Assembly: GCF_014805625.2 (NCBI RefSeq) | Contig: NW_023998492.1 | Location: forward strand, 601,970 to 665,969 | Origin: Glossina fuscipes | Taxonomy: Eukaryota > Arthropoda > Insecta > Diptera > Glossinidae | DNA length: 64,000 nucleotides | Reading direction: 5' to 3' | In this document: in pieces, positions 53,836 through 64,000 of the stretch | Position numbering within the stretch: the first letter of the stretch is position 1 | How the letters are laid out: each line of letters opens with the position of its first letter | The notes under the pieces: generated by a model | Database searches by the model: none | Told to the model about the DNA's origin: nothing | What the model saw: the letters and a program-made list of their open reading frames with translations, nothing else | Program-made: the position numbers and the translations under genes

Positions 53836-56800
53836 CATTCTAGTTTTCATATGCTTAGTGTACTGCGTGCTATTTTGCAATATGGATCGCTTAGTAATCG
53901 CTGAACGTGTTAAATAATAAAAACTTACTACAAATGTGATGGTTATGTATTAGGTATGGTTGGTGCATTGCGATTACCATTAACCCAAAATCTTCGAGGA
54001 CAAAGAATGAAGAATGCTGTTTGAACAGAAAATTGTACGTTCAGAAAACCGCAGTCTAATGATAAAAGTTAATGCAATTGCTTATTAGAAGAACTTTTCA
54101 ATTACACGTTTCAAAATTTTAAATGCGTTGTACATGAAGAGCAATTTTTAATTGCACTAACTTTCAATTTTTTCGTTCCCATTTCTTTCAAACTCTTTAA
54201 AATAACATCCTCCAGTCGATCGCGCAGAATATTGGCAATAAGGTAATTTAAAGATTAACGAGAGGTTGACCCATTTTAATTCACAATTGAGTTTTTCTGT
54301 TCTTTAAAATTGTTTATATATATTAAAAATCTCAATAGCCGAAGCCATGTAGATGAAGCAACTAGTCTTTAGATTCGAAAATGCGTTAATTACGCTAGGT
54401 GGCTCTGCTCCTTTCAAGGTAAACATGCTACGCGCCGGATACGCTCCAAACTTTCCATGTTTTCAAACCTTTCACAAATAATTTCGTTTTAAATGCTCGC
54501 GTAAATGTTAAGAAACTGTCCTTTTCTTCATCCAAAAACCCAATTCCCGCAAATACACTTTTTGTATGTTACTGCATTAGTATCTCTCAAACAAATAAAA
54601 ATTTGTACGCTTCCTTCGTGCCAGAAAATGAATAAACAATTTCTTTGCCTCTTCAAATTCAAGTTAGGACGTTTTACTGTCTTTTCAACTGCACTTCGTT
54701 TCAAAATATTTTTATTAAATAAGACCTTGCGACATGCAAAATCGGGCATCTCTCATTTTGCCGGCCATAACTGAATTTAATAGCTACGTTATATGTTTTA
54801 ATTTTATTTTATTGTTATAAAATAGGCTTTTCTAAGATAGGACTTGTACCGCGGATTTTCCTCTCTAGAGAAATACACTTCGCGTTTTCACTACAAGACT
54901 GTTTTATTTACAATCAATTTGTTTTATGGTAAAAGTATTTACATTTTATTTTGCCAGTAATCTCGACTTCTCAACTCTAATATTCTTTTTTGACTCAAAT
55001 GTTATTGTCCGACTGACTCTGCCTTCTGCAAATAGTCTATTTATATACATTTTTACAAGCATATTATTATTACCTAAGTATATGACTTCATTTTTAATCC
55101 GTTAACCTACTTTTCCGCTACTCGTTTTCCTCGGCCGGCAGCTGCATGATGTGCCTGCGAATACGCACCTGGTTGTTCCCTCTCTATGGAATTTATTATT
55201 TGGGAAAATTAATTATACGGAATGAACTGGATTTTGGGATTTTCGTAACAATATTATTAGTATATAAATTTCGCTACATAACCATCACCCGAATTATGTG
55301 ATTTAAATAGTTACATTATATGATTTCATTTCATTTTATTATAATATTATTACATAAATATCAGTAAATAATTATTGTTACCCGAATTCGATGATTCAAC
55401 TTTATTTAAATCAAAAGATTATACATTATATAATATATAATTGGTTCGCTAATGTTTAAAAATATGTATATACATATACCTATGTTCACTTTATCTGCTA
55501 TGAACCTTAATGATAACATGTATAAACATGTACATGACATGACGTTACATGCACACATATACCCATCAAACATAAATACACGCTTAAACCACGTAGCTAA
55601 AACGTCTTTGAAACAACAAATACTTGAGTGTAACATGCAGACAGCCTTTTATTGCATAGAGTATTAAACGGTCCCTTTTATAGAGCCGTTTGCCAAATCA
55701 ACAAGAGAGCAAAAGTGCATGGATGAGTTGTATGGCAAGTTGTAAAACAATCATTAATATACAACTATTGCTATAAAATGAGCATACATAAGCATGATTA
55801 GACGTCGAGGGTAAATAATATGTTTTCCCCATTACGCGAAAAATTACATCCGATCATCTGTCCCCGAAGTACTACGAACTTATGAATCAGCCAGCAACCT
55901 TGCTTGCCGTGATATAAATGTCAGGGCAAATCAGCCATGACAGGTAGTAGAGCTTTAGGCTTTCGACAGCAAGGTACTAACGGGCTTTGAGATCGCTCTG
56001 GTTCGCTTCTAGCATAGGTGTTTCAGTAATAATAAAAGTAGAAAAGGAATTATTCTTCTCTTCTCCGACGGTGATGCCCGTTTGTGAGTCTTCTCCTGCA
56101 ATCACCACCGGCCGCACTGTAAAGGAGTGATAGGAAAAGAATGGAGATGATCAGGTGTAAGAGTAGTCATTCTTGCGTTACGCGAATAACTTCGGCTTAC
56201 TACCTCAACCAAGGTTACTACTTCAGTTGGGCTACAGTACAGTGAAAAAACGGATACCAGCGAAGGTGGCGACGCTCTTTCGTAAACATATCTGGTAATG
56301 TGGCAAAAGCATACCTTTCTCGCTGCTTAAGATAAATTTTGTGAATCGCAAGTAGAGAAGACTATAACCAAAATAGCCAAAGCGCTGCTTTAAATACTTT
56401 TCTGCCGCTGTGTTCCGACTGCTTTACTGTAGCGATAGTAAATTTATCCTGCTGTAATTTTGGCATAATTCGACGCAGTCTTCGGTCAACATTTTCTGCT
56501 GCTATCGCTTGTCACTTTGAAATTCTTCCTTGAACGCCGCTGTATATAAAGAAAACTTACCCAGGTATTTCTGTAAAAGAAATAGCAATTAAATTTTTAA
56601 AATGCTTTTTCTATACGTAGGTGACGGTTATCCAGGCATTACTGCTACGGAAAAAAGCTATTTATTAATTTCCAGCGGAATTTTTAAATCTACAATTTAC
56701 TGCTGAAGAGACGCGTAAGCCAAATTATTTTTTTATAATTTACTAAAATTCGTAAAATTATATTATCGCGAAGTAAGATAGACTTTATTTTGTAGAAGAT

Positions 56801-57529
56801 TATTCGCTATTATCTTAGCAAAAAGAAGAACTCATTTGATTTTCAATTTTAAAAATTTCTTTCAAGAATTTTTTTTCCATATCTGAGTATCAGTTATAAA
56901 TATATTTATGAATTACTAAATATTCCTTCTGCATCAAGCAAACAACGGATTTAATAAAAAGCAAATAGGAAAGTAGCATTTGGCAGCGGCCGATTCTCGC
57001 ATATCCACCACTATGCTTTTCACATTCTACTCTCCAAGATCTTTTATTTGATACTCATATTGCTGGTATTATTAAGAAAAAATTTATCAGTGTCTACCAT
57101 ATTCATTATAAAATTACCCCATTTTTAAGCAGATAATATATCTTCATTTGGGGAGTCTAGCAAATAGTTTTAAACATTTTGTTTTGTTTGCCCTATGATA
57201 AATTACCTCGAAAAGGGAAAAAATAAAATTTAATTAATCGTAACTTTGTGTGGGCATAGGCGTTTTTTTCCATCTTTTGACGTAAAGTTTAGAATGTTTC
57301 GTACAGTAAACATGGAAAATTTCAGACTGCTTACTTTTATAATTTCCGAGTAAAGAGTAAAAATCCAAAAATTTTTGTAAAAAAAACGGAGTTGCGTTCA
57401 GTTTACGCTCCACTACTCGGTTTTGCGCTAACAAATTTGGTTCTATTTACATGCAGAATCTTCCAATGTTTTTACCGAATTTGAAATTGATATTTTCATT
57501 TTTGCGACCAGGAGACGGGCAACAAAACA
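53836..57529. other. No recognisable gene
   Basis: A long AT-rich stretch. Overlapping frames at 54,505-54,774 on both strands and at 55,406-55,667 show no domain I can name. Nothing else found. Confidence 0.45.
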
Positions 57530-57700
57530 CAGCACACAGACACAAAGGCACAGACAAAAAGACATAGCTGCATCAATTCAGAATTTCACGCTGATCAATA
57601 TATGTACATTATGTAGTCTCTGAAGCTTCCTTTTGGGTGCTACATAAATTATCGATAAGAATGAAACGGGTATACCGCCATATTACAGTAGTGGGTATAA
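57530..57700 (+). repeat. Fly-type noncoding repeat ending GGGTATAAAAA
   Basis: Order of words: GACAAAAAGACATAGCTGCA, TTCAGAATTTCACGCTGATCA, ATTATGTAGTCTCTGAAG, then GTGGGTATAAAAA. From memory of fly genomes this is a widespread noncoding motif string often near LTR elements. Here it ends 50 bp before a gypsy gag piece. Confidence 0.4.
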
Positions 57701-57749
57701 AAATAATATGATAAATATGTTGAAAACATAATGGGCTTACACCCTCCGC

Positions 57750-58010
57750 ATGGAAGAGTTAATTAGCTGCCTCATCGAATTTAACCAGGAAACAACTGGT
57801 TCTGTTGAGGAATTAAGAAAAAGATTGGTTCAATTCATTACCACTGAAAAGGAAGCTGAAGAAATTTGTCGATTTCTGGAGTTACAAGCCAAATATGAGC
57901 AATCAAAGTCTTCAAATATTGCAACAAGAGCCAACGAAAGAATCACCATGAAGTTAGCATTGACATTAAAAGTGATTATTTCTGCAGAAAGTCCGCTATC
58001 AATCACCTAA
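57750..58010 (+). pseudogene. gypsy-type gag, N-terminal SAP-like part
   Basis: The frame reads MEELISCLIEFNQETTGSVE, then ELRKRLVQFITTEKEAEE and FLELQAKYEQSK. L-x-x-C-L-x-x-x-x-x-E-T-x-G-x-x-x-E-L-R-x-R-L is a SAP-like motif found at the start of several insect gypsy Gags. The frame ends TAATG, overlapping the next frame's ATG. The capsid region that should follow is mostly lost. Gag would build the particle and bind RNA. Confidence 0.65.
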
Positions 58011-58330
58011 TGTGGCATGAAAGAGATAAATTAGAAAGCGTTTTCCGGAATGCACGCCCTGATTGCAGGTGGTATATCACACGACGAGCTTTTAATTCGC
58101 TCGAACAACTTAGCCACCTAGTTCTCGAGAGTATACCCACAGCACATCCCAGTACCTTTCATCCTGATCAAATCCAGATCATAAATTTTAGAAATTGTGG
58201 CCCAGACAATAGTCGACGTTCAACGTATAGCCGGAGAAATGACAGCCGTCTTCATACGAAAAGAGGGAGAGGGTGGGTTTCGAATGTACTTTTGAGCCCT
58301 ATCTCATGTGAAGTTTCTCACGAAACCTAG
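58010..58330 (+). pseudogene. gypsy-type gag, C-terminal part
   Basis: The frame opens MWHERDKLESVFRNARPDCR, then WYITRRAFNSLEQLSHLVLE and SIPTAHPSTFHP. VFxNARPDYRxYI-x(4)-F-x-S-L-x-x-L is the end of the capsid domain in insect gypsy Gags. The rest is Arg/Ser-rich (RRSTYSRRNDSRLHTKRGRG), as before the zinc knuckle, which is absent. It joins the preceding frame at TAATG after an internal deletion, so the two frames are one broken gag and not an operon-like pair. Confidence 0.7.
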
Positions 58331-61300
58331 CTAAGTATATGCAAAGAAAGTGTAATTTGCAGTACTGTGTAACAAAAATGCGCGAAGATAAGGCCTTTGA
58401 CAAGAATATTAACGTTGCTAAATTTGAAGCAGGTTAATTCATGTTCTGCGTTCCCTCGCATATAGAAGCTCCTATAAAAAGCATGCCATAAAGTGTGACT
58501 AGTTTATGATTTTTAGTATTTTATTATAAACATAAACGGACATTTGCATTTAGCGAATCGTTAGAGAGTATTTAATGGCCGAGTTTGCCCGACTGTAGCG
58601 TTTTCATTTATGATAATTTCAATACAAAAATAGAAAATATTTCATTTAATTTTTTTATTGATTAGATTTGATTCTAAGCCTTTACGATTCTACAATGAAA
58701 AGGCTGAATAACTATTATTGAGATACATAAAAATATACGTAACAATAGAAGAATAAAATTAAAAGTTATAGAAGAATAAAAAAAAGTAAAAAGAGTTACT
58801 TTATAACTTTGAATATGTATTATATGGCATCGTCGTAAAAGTTTCACGGTACATGATTTCTCCAGGTAAAATCTGGTAAGAGTAGCAACAAATGGTGAAG
58901 CAAAACTTTTTGATTCTTAAAAATCTGGGGATAATCGAAAAGAAGGAAGTGCCGTTAGATCGGTGTTAACCAAAAAAAAAGAAAGGTAATAAAAAGTTGA
59001 TAAAACTAACGCCATTGAAATTTATGTATTTTATTTTTTTGCCCCCTTTTGACTATGTTACTGCTTCACCTCTGCCCAATTTACAAAAACATGTGACCAT
59101 GCATATCAGTGCTTTTAATTTATGGCTAGTTATAATACATATTGCTAATAATCTAATATGTAATGGCTTATAATTCAATATAAATAAATTACATTATTAA
59201 ACTAAATTTGCTTTATTTGAAATCACAAAATATATAATTTTAAAAACCGCTTTTCTTATTTCATAAATTTATGGATTAATTTTAGATATGTTACCTACTA
59301 AAATAAGCGGTAAATTATAATTATAAAGAGCAAGAGATTAAAATTTATTGAATATTAACAAAAAATTGTTTTGCACTCTATTAAAATATTGCGAAATTAT
59401 TATGTATAAACTCAAACAAATACATTCGAATTGTTAAATATCTTTTCAAATATGGAAGTGAGTCGGTTGATCGAGATTACTTCGTAGTAATCCTACAAAA
59501 TGTTTGCTTTCAAATCAATATGTCCAAGTATTGGTAATTTGAGACCAACATCTTATCAGAAATGCAGATAACAATATTTCTATAAGCGGTAGTCCACCGA
59601 GTAGACAGCAACCGACCAAGGCGACCGAAAAAGTAGCGTCACTAAAACAGTTGTAACATGTAAACTAATTAAATATCACGTAACGTATTGGTACTATCCA
59701 GAAATCATATGGATCTGCCAACGGTGTAACCATCTATGCATCAGAAAGAAGATTTGTTGAGCGATGTCTCAGTGCTTGATGAGATTTGATGTTTATCTCT
59801 GACGTTTCCCTAATATTATAATGGAAATTGTGAAACTTTTAATCCGAAAAAAGTGTTCATTAAATACCTTTTAAGGACTTAAGCTTAAGGTCGAAATGTT
59901 GCTGAAAGATGTTCAGTACCAAACTGCAGCGAGTGCACTAAATAGCCGGAAATATAGGAAAACGATGAAAATGTATTTCTTGTTAGTTGAACGTCAAATA
60001 TTTTTTACGTAGTCTACCACCAATTATTGATCCCAGGCACACGCTGGTCCGTTTAGGCATAATCCTTTTAACGAAAACGTAAATTTCAACGAAGTCAATT
60101 TTCAGAGAAAGTGTAAGTAAGTAAATGTAAGGTGGAAACCGTTGCTGTACTCCGAACAATGAATGACTTCTGTATGATTTTGTTATGGTTTTAATAAAGA
60201 TGATTGAAAGGAAAGACCAGTAGTCATCAAGTTTGCCTCTTTTTAATACATAATACAATACAAGGAGGTGGTCGGCGAAGTGAAAGAAAGTTGATCAAAC
60301 GATTTGCAACATAGTAAACAGAAGCGAAAAAGTAAATGTAAGAAAGGGAAACTAAAAGTAAAGAAAGTAAAGAATTATATGCATGAATGGACTGCAGCCA
60401 TTAAAGCGAAGGTATATAGTAATACAAAAATTGTGTTCAAGTTTAGTTCAAAATACGTATACGAAATATTTAAATAAACCTGGCGGTGATCAGAATCGAT
60501 TTCTAAATAAATATTTGGTAGCAACGAATTTGAGTACTTTAGTTTAACGGACAAAGTGAAACAATAAATAATGAAACATTATTATAAAAAACTTGTAGAG
60601 CTTANNNNNNNNNNNNNNNNNNNNNNNNNNNNNNNNNNNNNNNNNNNNNNNNNNNNNNNNNNNNNNNNNNNNNNNNNNNNNNNNNNNNNNNNNNNNNNNN
60701 NNNNAAAGATACGCGATCAATTCTGTGTGAGGATATATGCATAAATGTGAAGTGTTTTTCACGTCTAGGGATTTGGCTTCCCAATATTCTCAAGTTAATT
60801 TCAAAATTTACTTTTGGTTTTTTAGGAGAAAAACCTTATACATTATTTATATTTTAACTGTAATTATATATACTTATATACATATATAAGAGCTTAATCG
60901 CACCAAGAACAGTATGTCAGCCCAAAAATCTTGATTGTTTGAATATTATATAACTCGAATAGAGTCCTAATTTTAATATCACTTGCCGAAAGGAGGGATA
61001 TTATTATGTTACTCCTATCCTAGCATTTGCAACGCTCAAAAGACAGCTTCAGAATCCCATAAGGTACAAATATTCTCGGCCAGCATCAAAACCAAATTAA
61101 GCGTGTCTGTTGGTTTTCTTGTCTCTGTAGCGTTTGTAGAAAGCGTTCGTTTCGCAAAAATACAAAAACCGGTTTTAAATTTTGCACAAAGATTGGAAGT
61201 TCCTTGTATTTTGGTTGGTAGTCAAATCGAGCCAAATCCGCCGTATGTGTCCAAAAACAAAAAAAAATTCACATATTTGCTCGTTGCCTACAAATCACAA

Positions 61301-63074
61301 CGATGAAGTTTAGCATTTATATTTTATCGGCGGTCCTGCAGCACCTGTATAAAAATCGGCCACGCCTACTCAGTATTATAGAATAATGGTCCCAGAGCAA
61401 AGCTTCAGAGACCATGCAAAGGGTACATAATATTAACCGGTGATACGTGTAATAGACTCCGTCGCAATTTTCTTACTTTTTTTTTTTTTTGTCTCAACAA
61501 TAATTATAGCCGCACCTCTTTGTGCATCGAAATTTTATATCCCAATACTTTAGATTGTCTTTAAAAACAATTCGCACATAAATTTTCATTTCATATCACT
61601 TATAGGTATTGAAATATCACGGTTTTTTCAACTCTGAGCATGAACATACGATGGTTTATAACATTAAGTCTTAAATGGAGGAGTAAATATCTGCTTTTCG
61701 AAATATAGTAATGCCTACCACCTCGTATGTAAAATCCCAGACGTTGGCTTACGGTTCTCGTTATCGAGTAAACTCGACATCGAATTTGCATTTTGGGCTG
61801 GTGGCTCACGTCAACGAGCAACCGCTAACGAAAACGAAGTTAATCGTACAAGGTAGCGTATAGTTGTTTGTTGAATATCGAACAAGAAAGATCGCATTAT
61901 AACTTAAACCATCTTGTAGTGATGTTATTATTTCAACTGCCTTTGATTGTTAGGATATAAGGTTGTACTTACAATTCTTAGGATTTACAAATTATTTACA
62001 GGAACTTATATTAACAACGGTTGAATTCTCTTTCGTTCCGCTAAATTTCTTTTTGGTTTTCCCTTTTCTTTCAATTTGCTTTCTTAGGAAATTGACTAAT
62101 TTTCATGAAAGCTTCAATTATCAAATGTGCAGTGTTCGTAGCAATGCTTTAACTGCAAAACACAACAGCTATCGACCATTTTGTTCAAAGAGAACATAAC
62201 GTAATATATCGTCATAAAAGAACATAGAAGGATAACGTTGGTGCCATAAAATTTAAAAAGGCACAAATGTATATAGAATTAATGAAAAAATTTGTGTAAA
62301 CGACGAAAAGTGGAAATATACGATTACCACTACTTAGCCAGTACTCTAAAAAGGTTTCAAGCAGTGCCTACCAGCACCTAGGCAAATTTGAATTCGAAAT
62401 TGTAACTATCAAGATAGTTTTTACAAAACAATTTAGACAATTTAAAACACCGATGACATATTTAACTAAATCTTCTCGTCGTGGTTTCAAGGCCAAAGGG
62501 TTGCTTTTATACCTCACACCTCTACTTTGGATATTAACAGGATTCTCACCCGCAATTGCTTCTCTACGCAGACTTGCGAGCAATGCTTGCATTAATATAA
62601 TGCAATAATATAACTGAATCCACTTTTCTTGTTCCGTGAAATTTAATCTTTGAAGGTAACAATTTAAGCACACTCATACTTTTTGTATTGTATATGTTTA
62701 CTTAATAGATTTATTATGTTTACATAATAGATTTCAGATGGTTTCATAAATATTGCTTTGAAAATATAACAGGCGGGCACAACTCGATCCGAAAGCAATC
62801 AACTAAAATCATGCCAAAAAACTATTGCATCATTTTTGTCGTTCTTGTCGAACGATAGCTCGGTTGCTTTTATGCACTTTCCGTGTAATGAGGTGCTATA
62901 TAAAAAGCTTCAAATTTCTTTTTCCATTTGGCTTACTATTCTCAGAACACGGAAGCTTTGTACCACCTCTAAATCAATCGAACTACCAACCTACCCCAAA
63001 CTCCTAGGTACGATAATGTCCTAAACTTCTATATATAAGTTTCAATGTAAAAAAAGTTCTATTTTAAACTGAAT
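58331..63074. other. No recognisable gene; contains assembly gap
   Basis: AT-rich. The frames at 59,983-60,258 (minus), 60,983-61,306 (plus), 61,600-61,821 (minus), 61,963-62,199 (plus) and 62,368-62,673 (minus) were read and show no domain I can support. Confidence 0.4.
60605..60704. other. Assembly gap (100 N)
   Basis: Exactly 100 N, a placeholder of unknown true size. The flanks are AT-rich and not part of a recognised element. Confidence 0.95.
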
Positions 63075-63545
63075 TAAACAGGAAAAAAATGCAGCTGAAG
63101 CTACGGAAATGATTAGATTTGCTTCCAGAGAAAATGCAGAAAGCAGTGGAAAGTGGTTCACGAGATTTCATGCAAGCAGTTTTACTCTTAAAAAAGATAA
63201 AAATGCGCATAGATCCGTCCGTCTTCAGCAAAAGCAACCCAGAAAGTGACATTCAAATTGCGTTGGGATATGCTCTCGATTGCAACGTATTCCCTAGTCC
63301 TCTCCCCTTTTCATTAGCATTGGTGCAGATCGATGCATTGATATTTAACAAACAAGTGTTTCTGTAAAGTTGAAGACGTGCAAAAAAGCGTCGATGACTA
63401 TTTCACTTCAGAACCACGAAATTTCTACCCCGAGAGCATCAGCGAGCTAACTGATAAGAGATGGAAGATCAAAAATAATTGTGGTGATTAATAATATTTT
63501 TAAGAAATTCATTGTAAATAAATTTGAATTTTATTAAGGAAGACA
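63075..63545 (+). pseudogene. mariner transposase, N- and C-terminal parts joined by deletion
   Basis: Near 63,085-63,200 a frame reads AAEATEMIRFASRENAESSG, then KWFTRFHASSFTLKKDKNAH, the mariner helix-turn-helix. Within about 60 bp it passes to LRWDMLSIATYSLVLSPF and RSMH, stop, YLTNKCF (last catalytic block, its Asp lost). It then passes to VEDVQKSVDDYFTSEPRNFY and DKRWKIKNNCGD before a TAA at about 63,490, the usual mariner C-terminus (W-x-x-x-x-x-N-x-G-x-Y). The central catalytic core is deleted. CAGAATTTATTTATACATCT at 63,544 looks like a mariner 3' end. Pieces lie in different frames. Confidence 0.8.
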
Positions 63546-64000
63546 GAATTTATTTATACATCTAATATATATTTATATGGTAAACACTCGTGCTTTTAAT
63601 TTCCTGGCAGATTGAATAGAGTTCTCTTTAAAGATTGTCAGCCACTTCTGAGTGCTTCCTAAGATGCTTTCCTGCCTACGAACTTACCATTGTTATCATG
63701 GATAATTTTTTTATTTTTTTACTCTATCCTTCTATCTTCCACTTGATACGAATTTGTTTAAAATCTATGTCAAATTTGGACATCAAAGCTGTCAGTGCTT
63801 CTCAATAAATGTCGAAAGGTTTTGATTATAAACTTATTCCAAATGCTTAGATTTCATTTGTCGTGTGTACATAGACTTAATAAGCCTTTGCGTTTTAATT
63901 GGAAATGAAAAAGCCATAACCATCGATACTCAATAAATGCTTTCTCTATTTTTTTTATATTTCTTCCAATAACCGTTTAACCTTGAAGAAACAGCGACAA
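63546..64000. other. No recognisable gene
   Basis: AT-rich, with a T-rich run near 63,710. No motif. Confidence 0.5.

Noticed and set aside
53644..53904. 86-codon plus-strand frame
   Set aside because: The mariner motifs lie in another frame of the same DNA, so this frame is a shadow.
54505..54774. Overlapping frames on both strands (89 and 73 codons), the minus one with Cys residues near its end
   Set aside because: The Cys spacing fits no finger I know, and neither frame has motif support.
59983..60258. 91-codon minus-strand frame
   Set aside because: I looked for a retroelement or transposase motif and found none.
62368..62673. 101-codon minus-strand frame
   Set aside because: No domain. 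A tRNA-like B box was considered nearby but the sequence does not fit.

Overview
The window looks like gene-poor, AT-rich repetitive DNA from an insect, most likely a higher fly (Diptera). That identification is an inference from the mix of repeats: mariner, Tigger/pogo-like, gypsy and copia relics, an I-like LINE with a (TAA)n tail, CR1-like LINEs, and a tRNA-headed SINE. I found no intact host gene, tRNA, rRNA or CRISPR array. Almost every coding signal is a broken piece of a transposable element, with stops, frameshifts and internal deletions. This fits heterochromatin or an old intergenic graveyard. Two 100-N assembly gaps are present (31,094-31,193 and 60,605-60,704).

Layout. 1-1.46 kb: LINE ORF2 remnant whose Y-ADD motif is hit by a stop. 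3.9-4.9 kb: one copy of an unassigned long repeat (REP-A), then a SINE. 5.69-6.98 kb: a TA-flanked DNA transposon with perfect 24-bp inverted repeats and the C-terminal part of a Tigger/pogo-type transposase. 8.6-16.1 kb: four mariner relics and REP-A pieces. 17.3-21.85 kb: a decayed gypsy-type retrotransposon (gag, RT, RNase H, integrase) split by two insertions, one of them a GC-rich, hairpin-packed block. 22.1-25.25 kb: a copia-like relic with a candidate promoter. 25.9-29.6 kb (minus): the best preserved element, a CR1-like LINE with a PHD-finger ORF1 and an endonuclease/RT ORF2. 30.0-33.3 kb (minus): an I-like LINE with ORF1, a rearranged ORF2, RNase H and a (TAA)n tail.

34.8-38.65 kb: two SINE copies with target-site duplications, a mariner relic, a small membrane-protein-like ORF of unknown origin, and a REP-A copy. 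39.6-43.2 kb: two plus-strand CR1-like remnants. 43.5-44.7 kb: REP-A and an irritans-like mariner relic. 47.8-52.1 kb: a worn SINE and two minus-strand CR1-like RT remnants. 52.7-53.5 kb: a second I-like LINE copy with the same 3' tail. 53.65 kb: mariner relic. 57.5-58.3 kb: dipteran-type repeat and a gypsy gag piece. 63.1-63.55 kb: a mariner relic whose two ends are joined by deletion.

How the parts relate. The most informative link is between the I-like LINE and the SINE. They share about 60-80 bp of 3' sequence and a (TAA)n tail, which suggests the LINE machinery moved the SINE. The eight mariner pieces and five CR1-like pieces are independent insertions of several lineages, in both orientations, with no sign of working together now.
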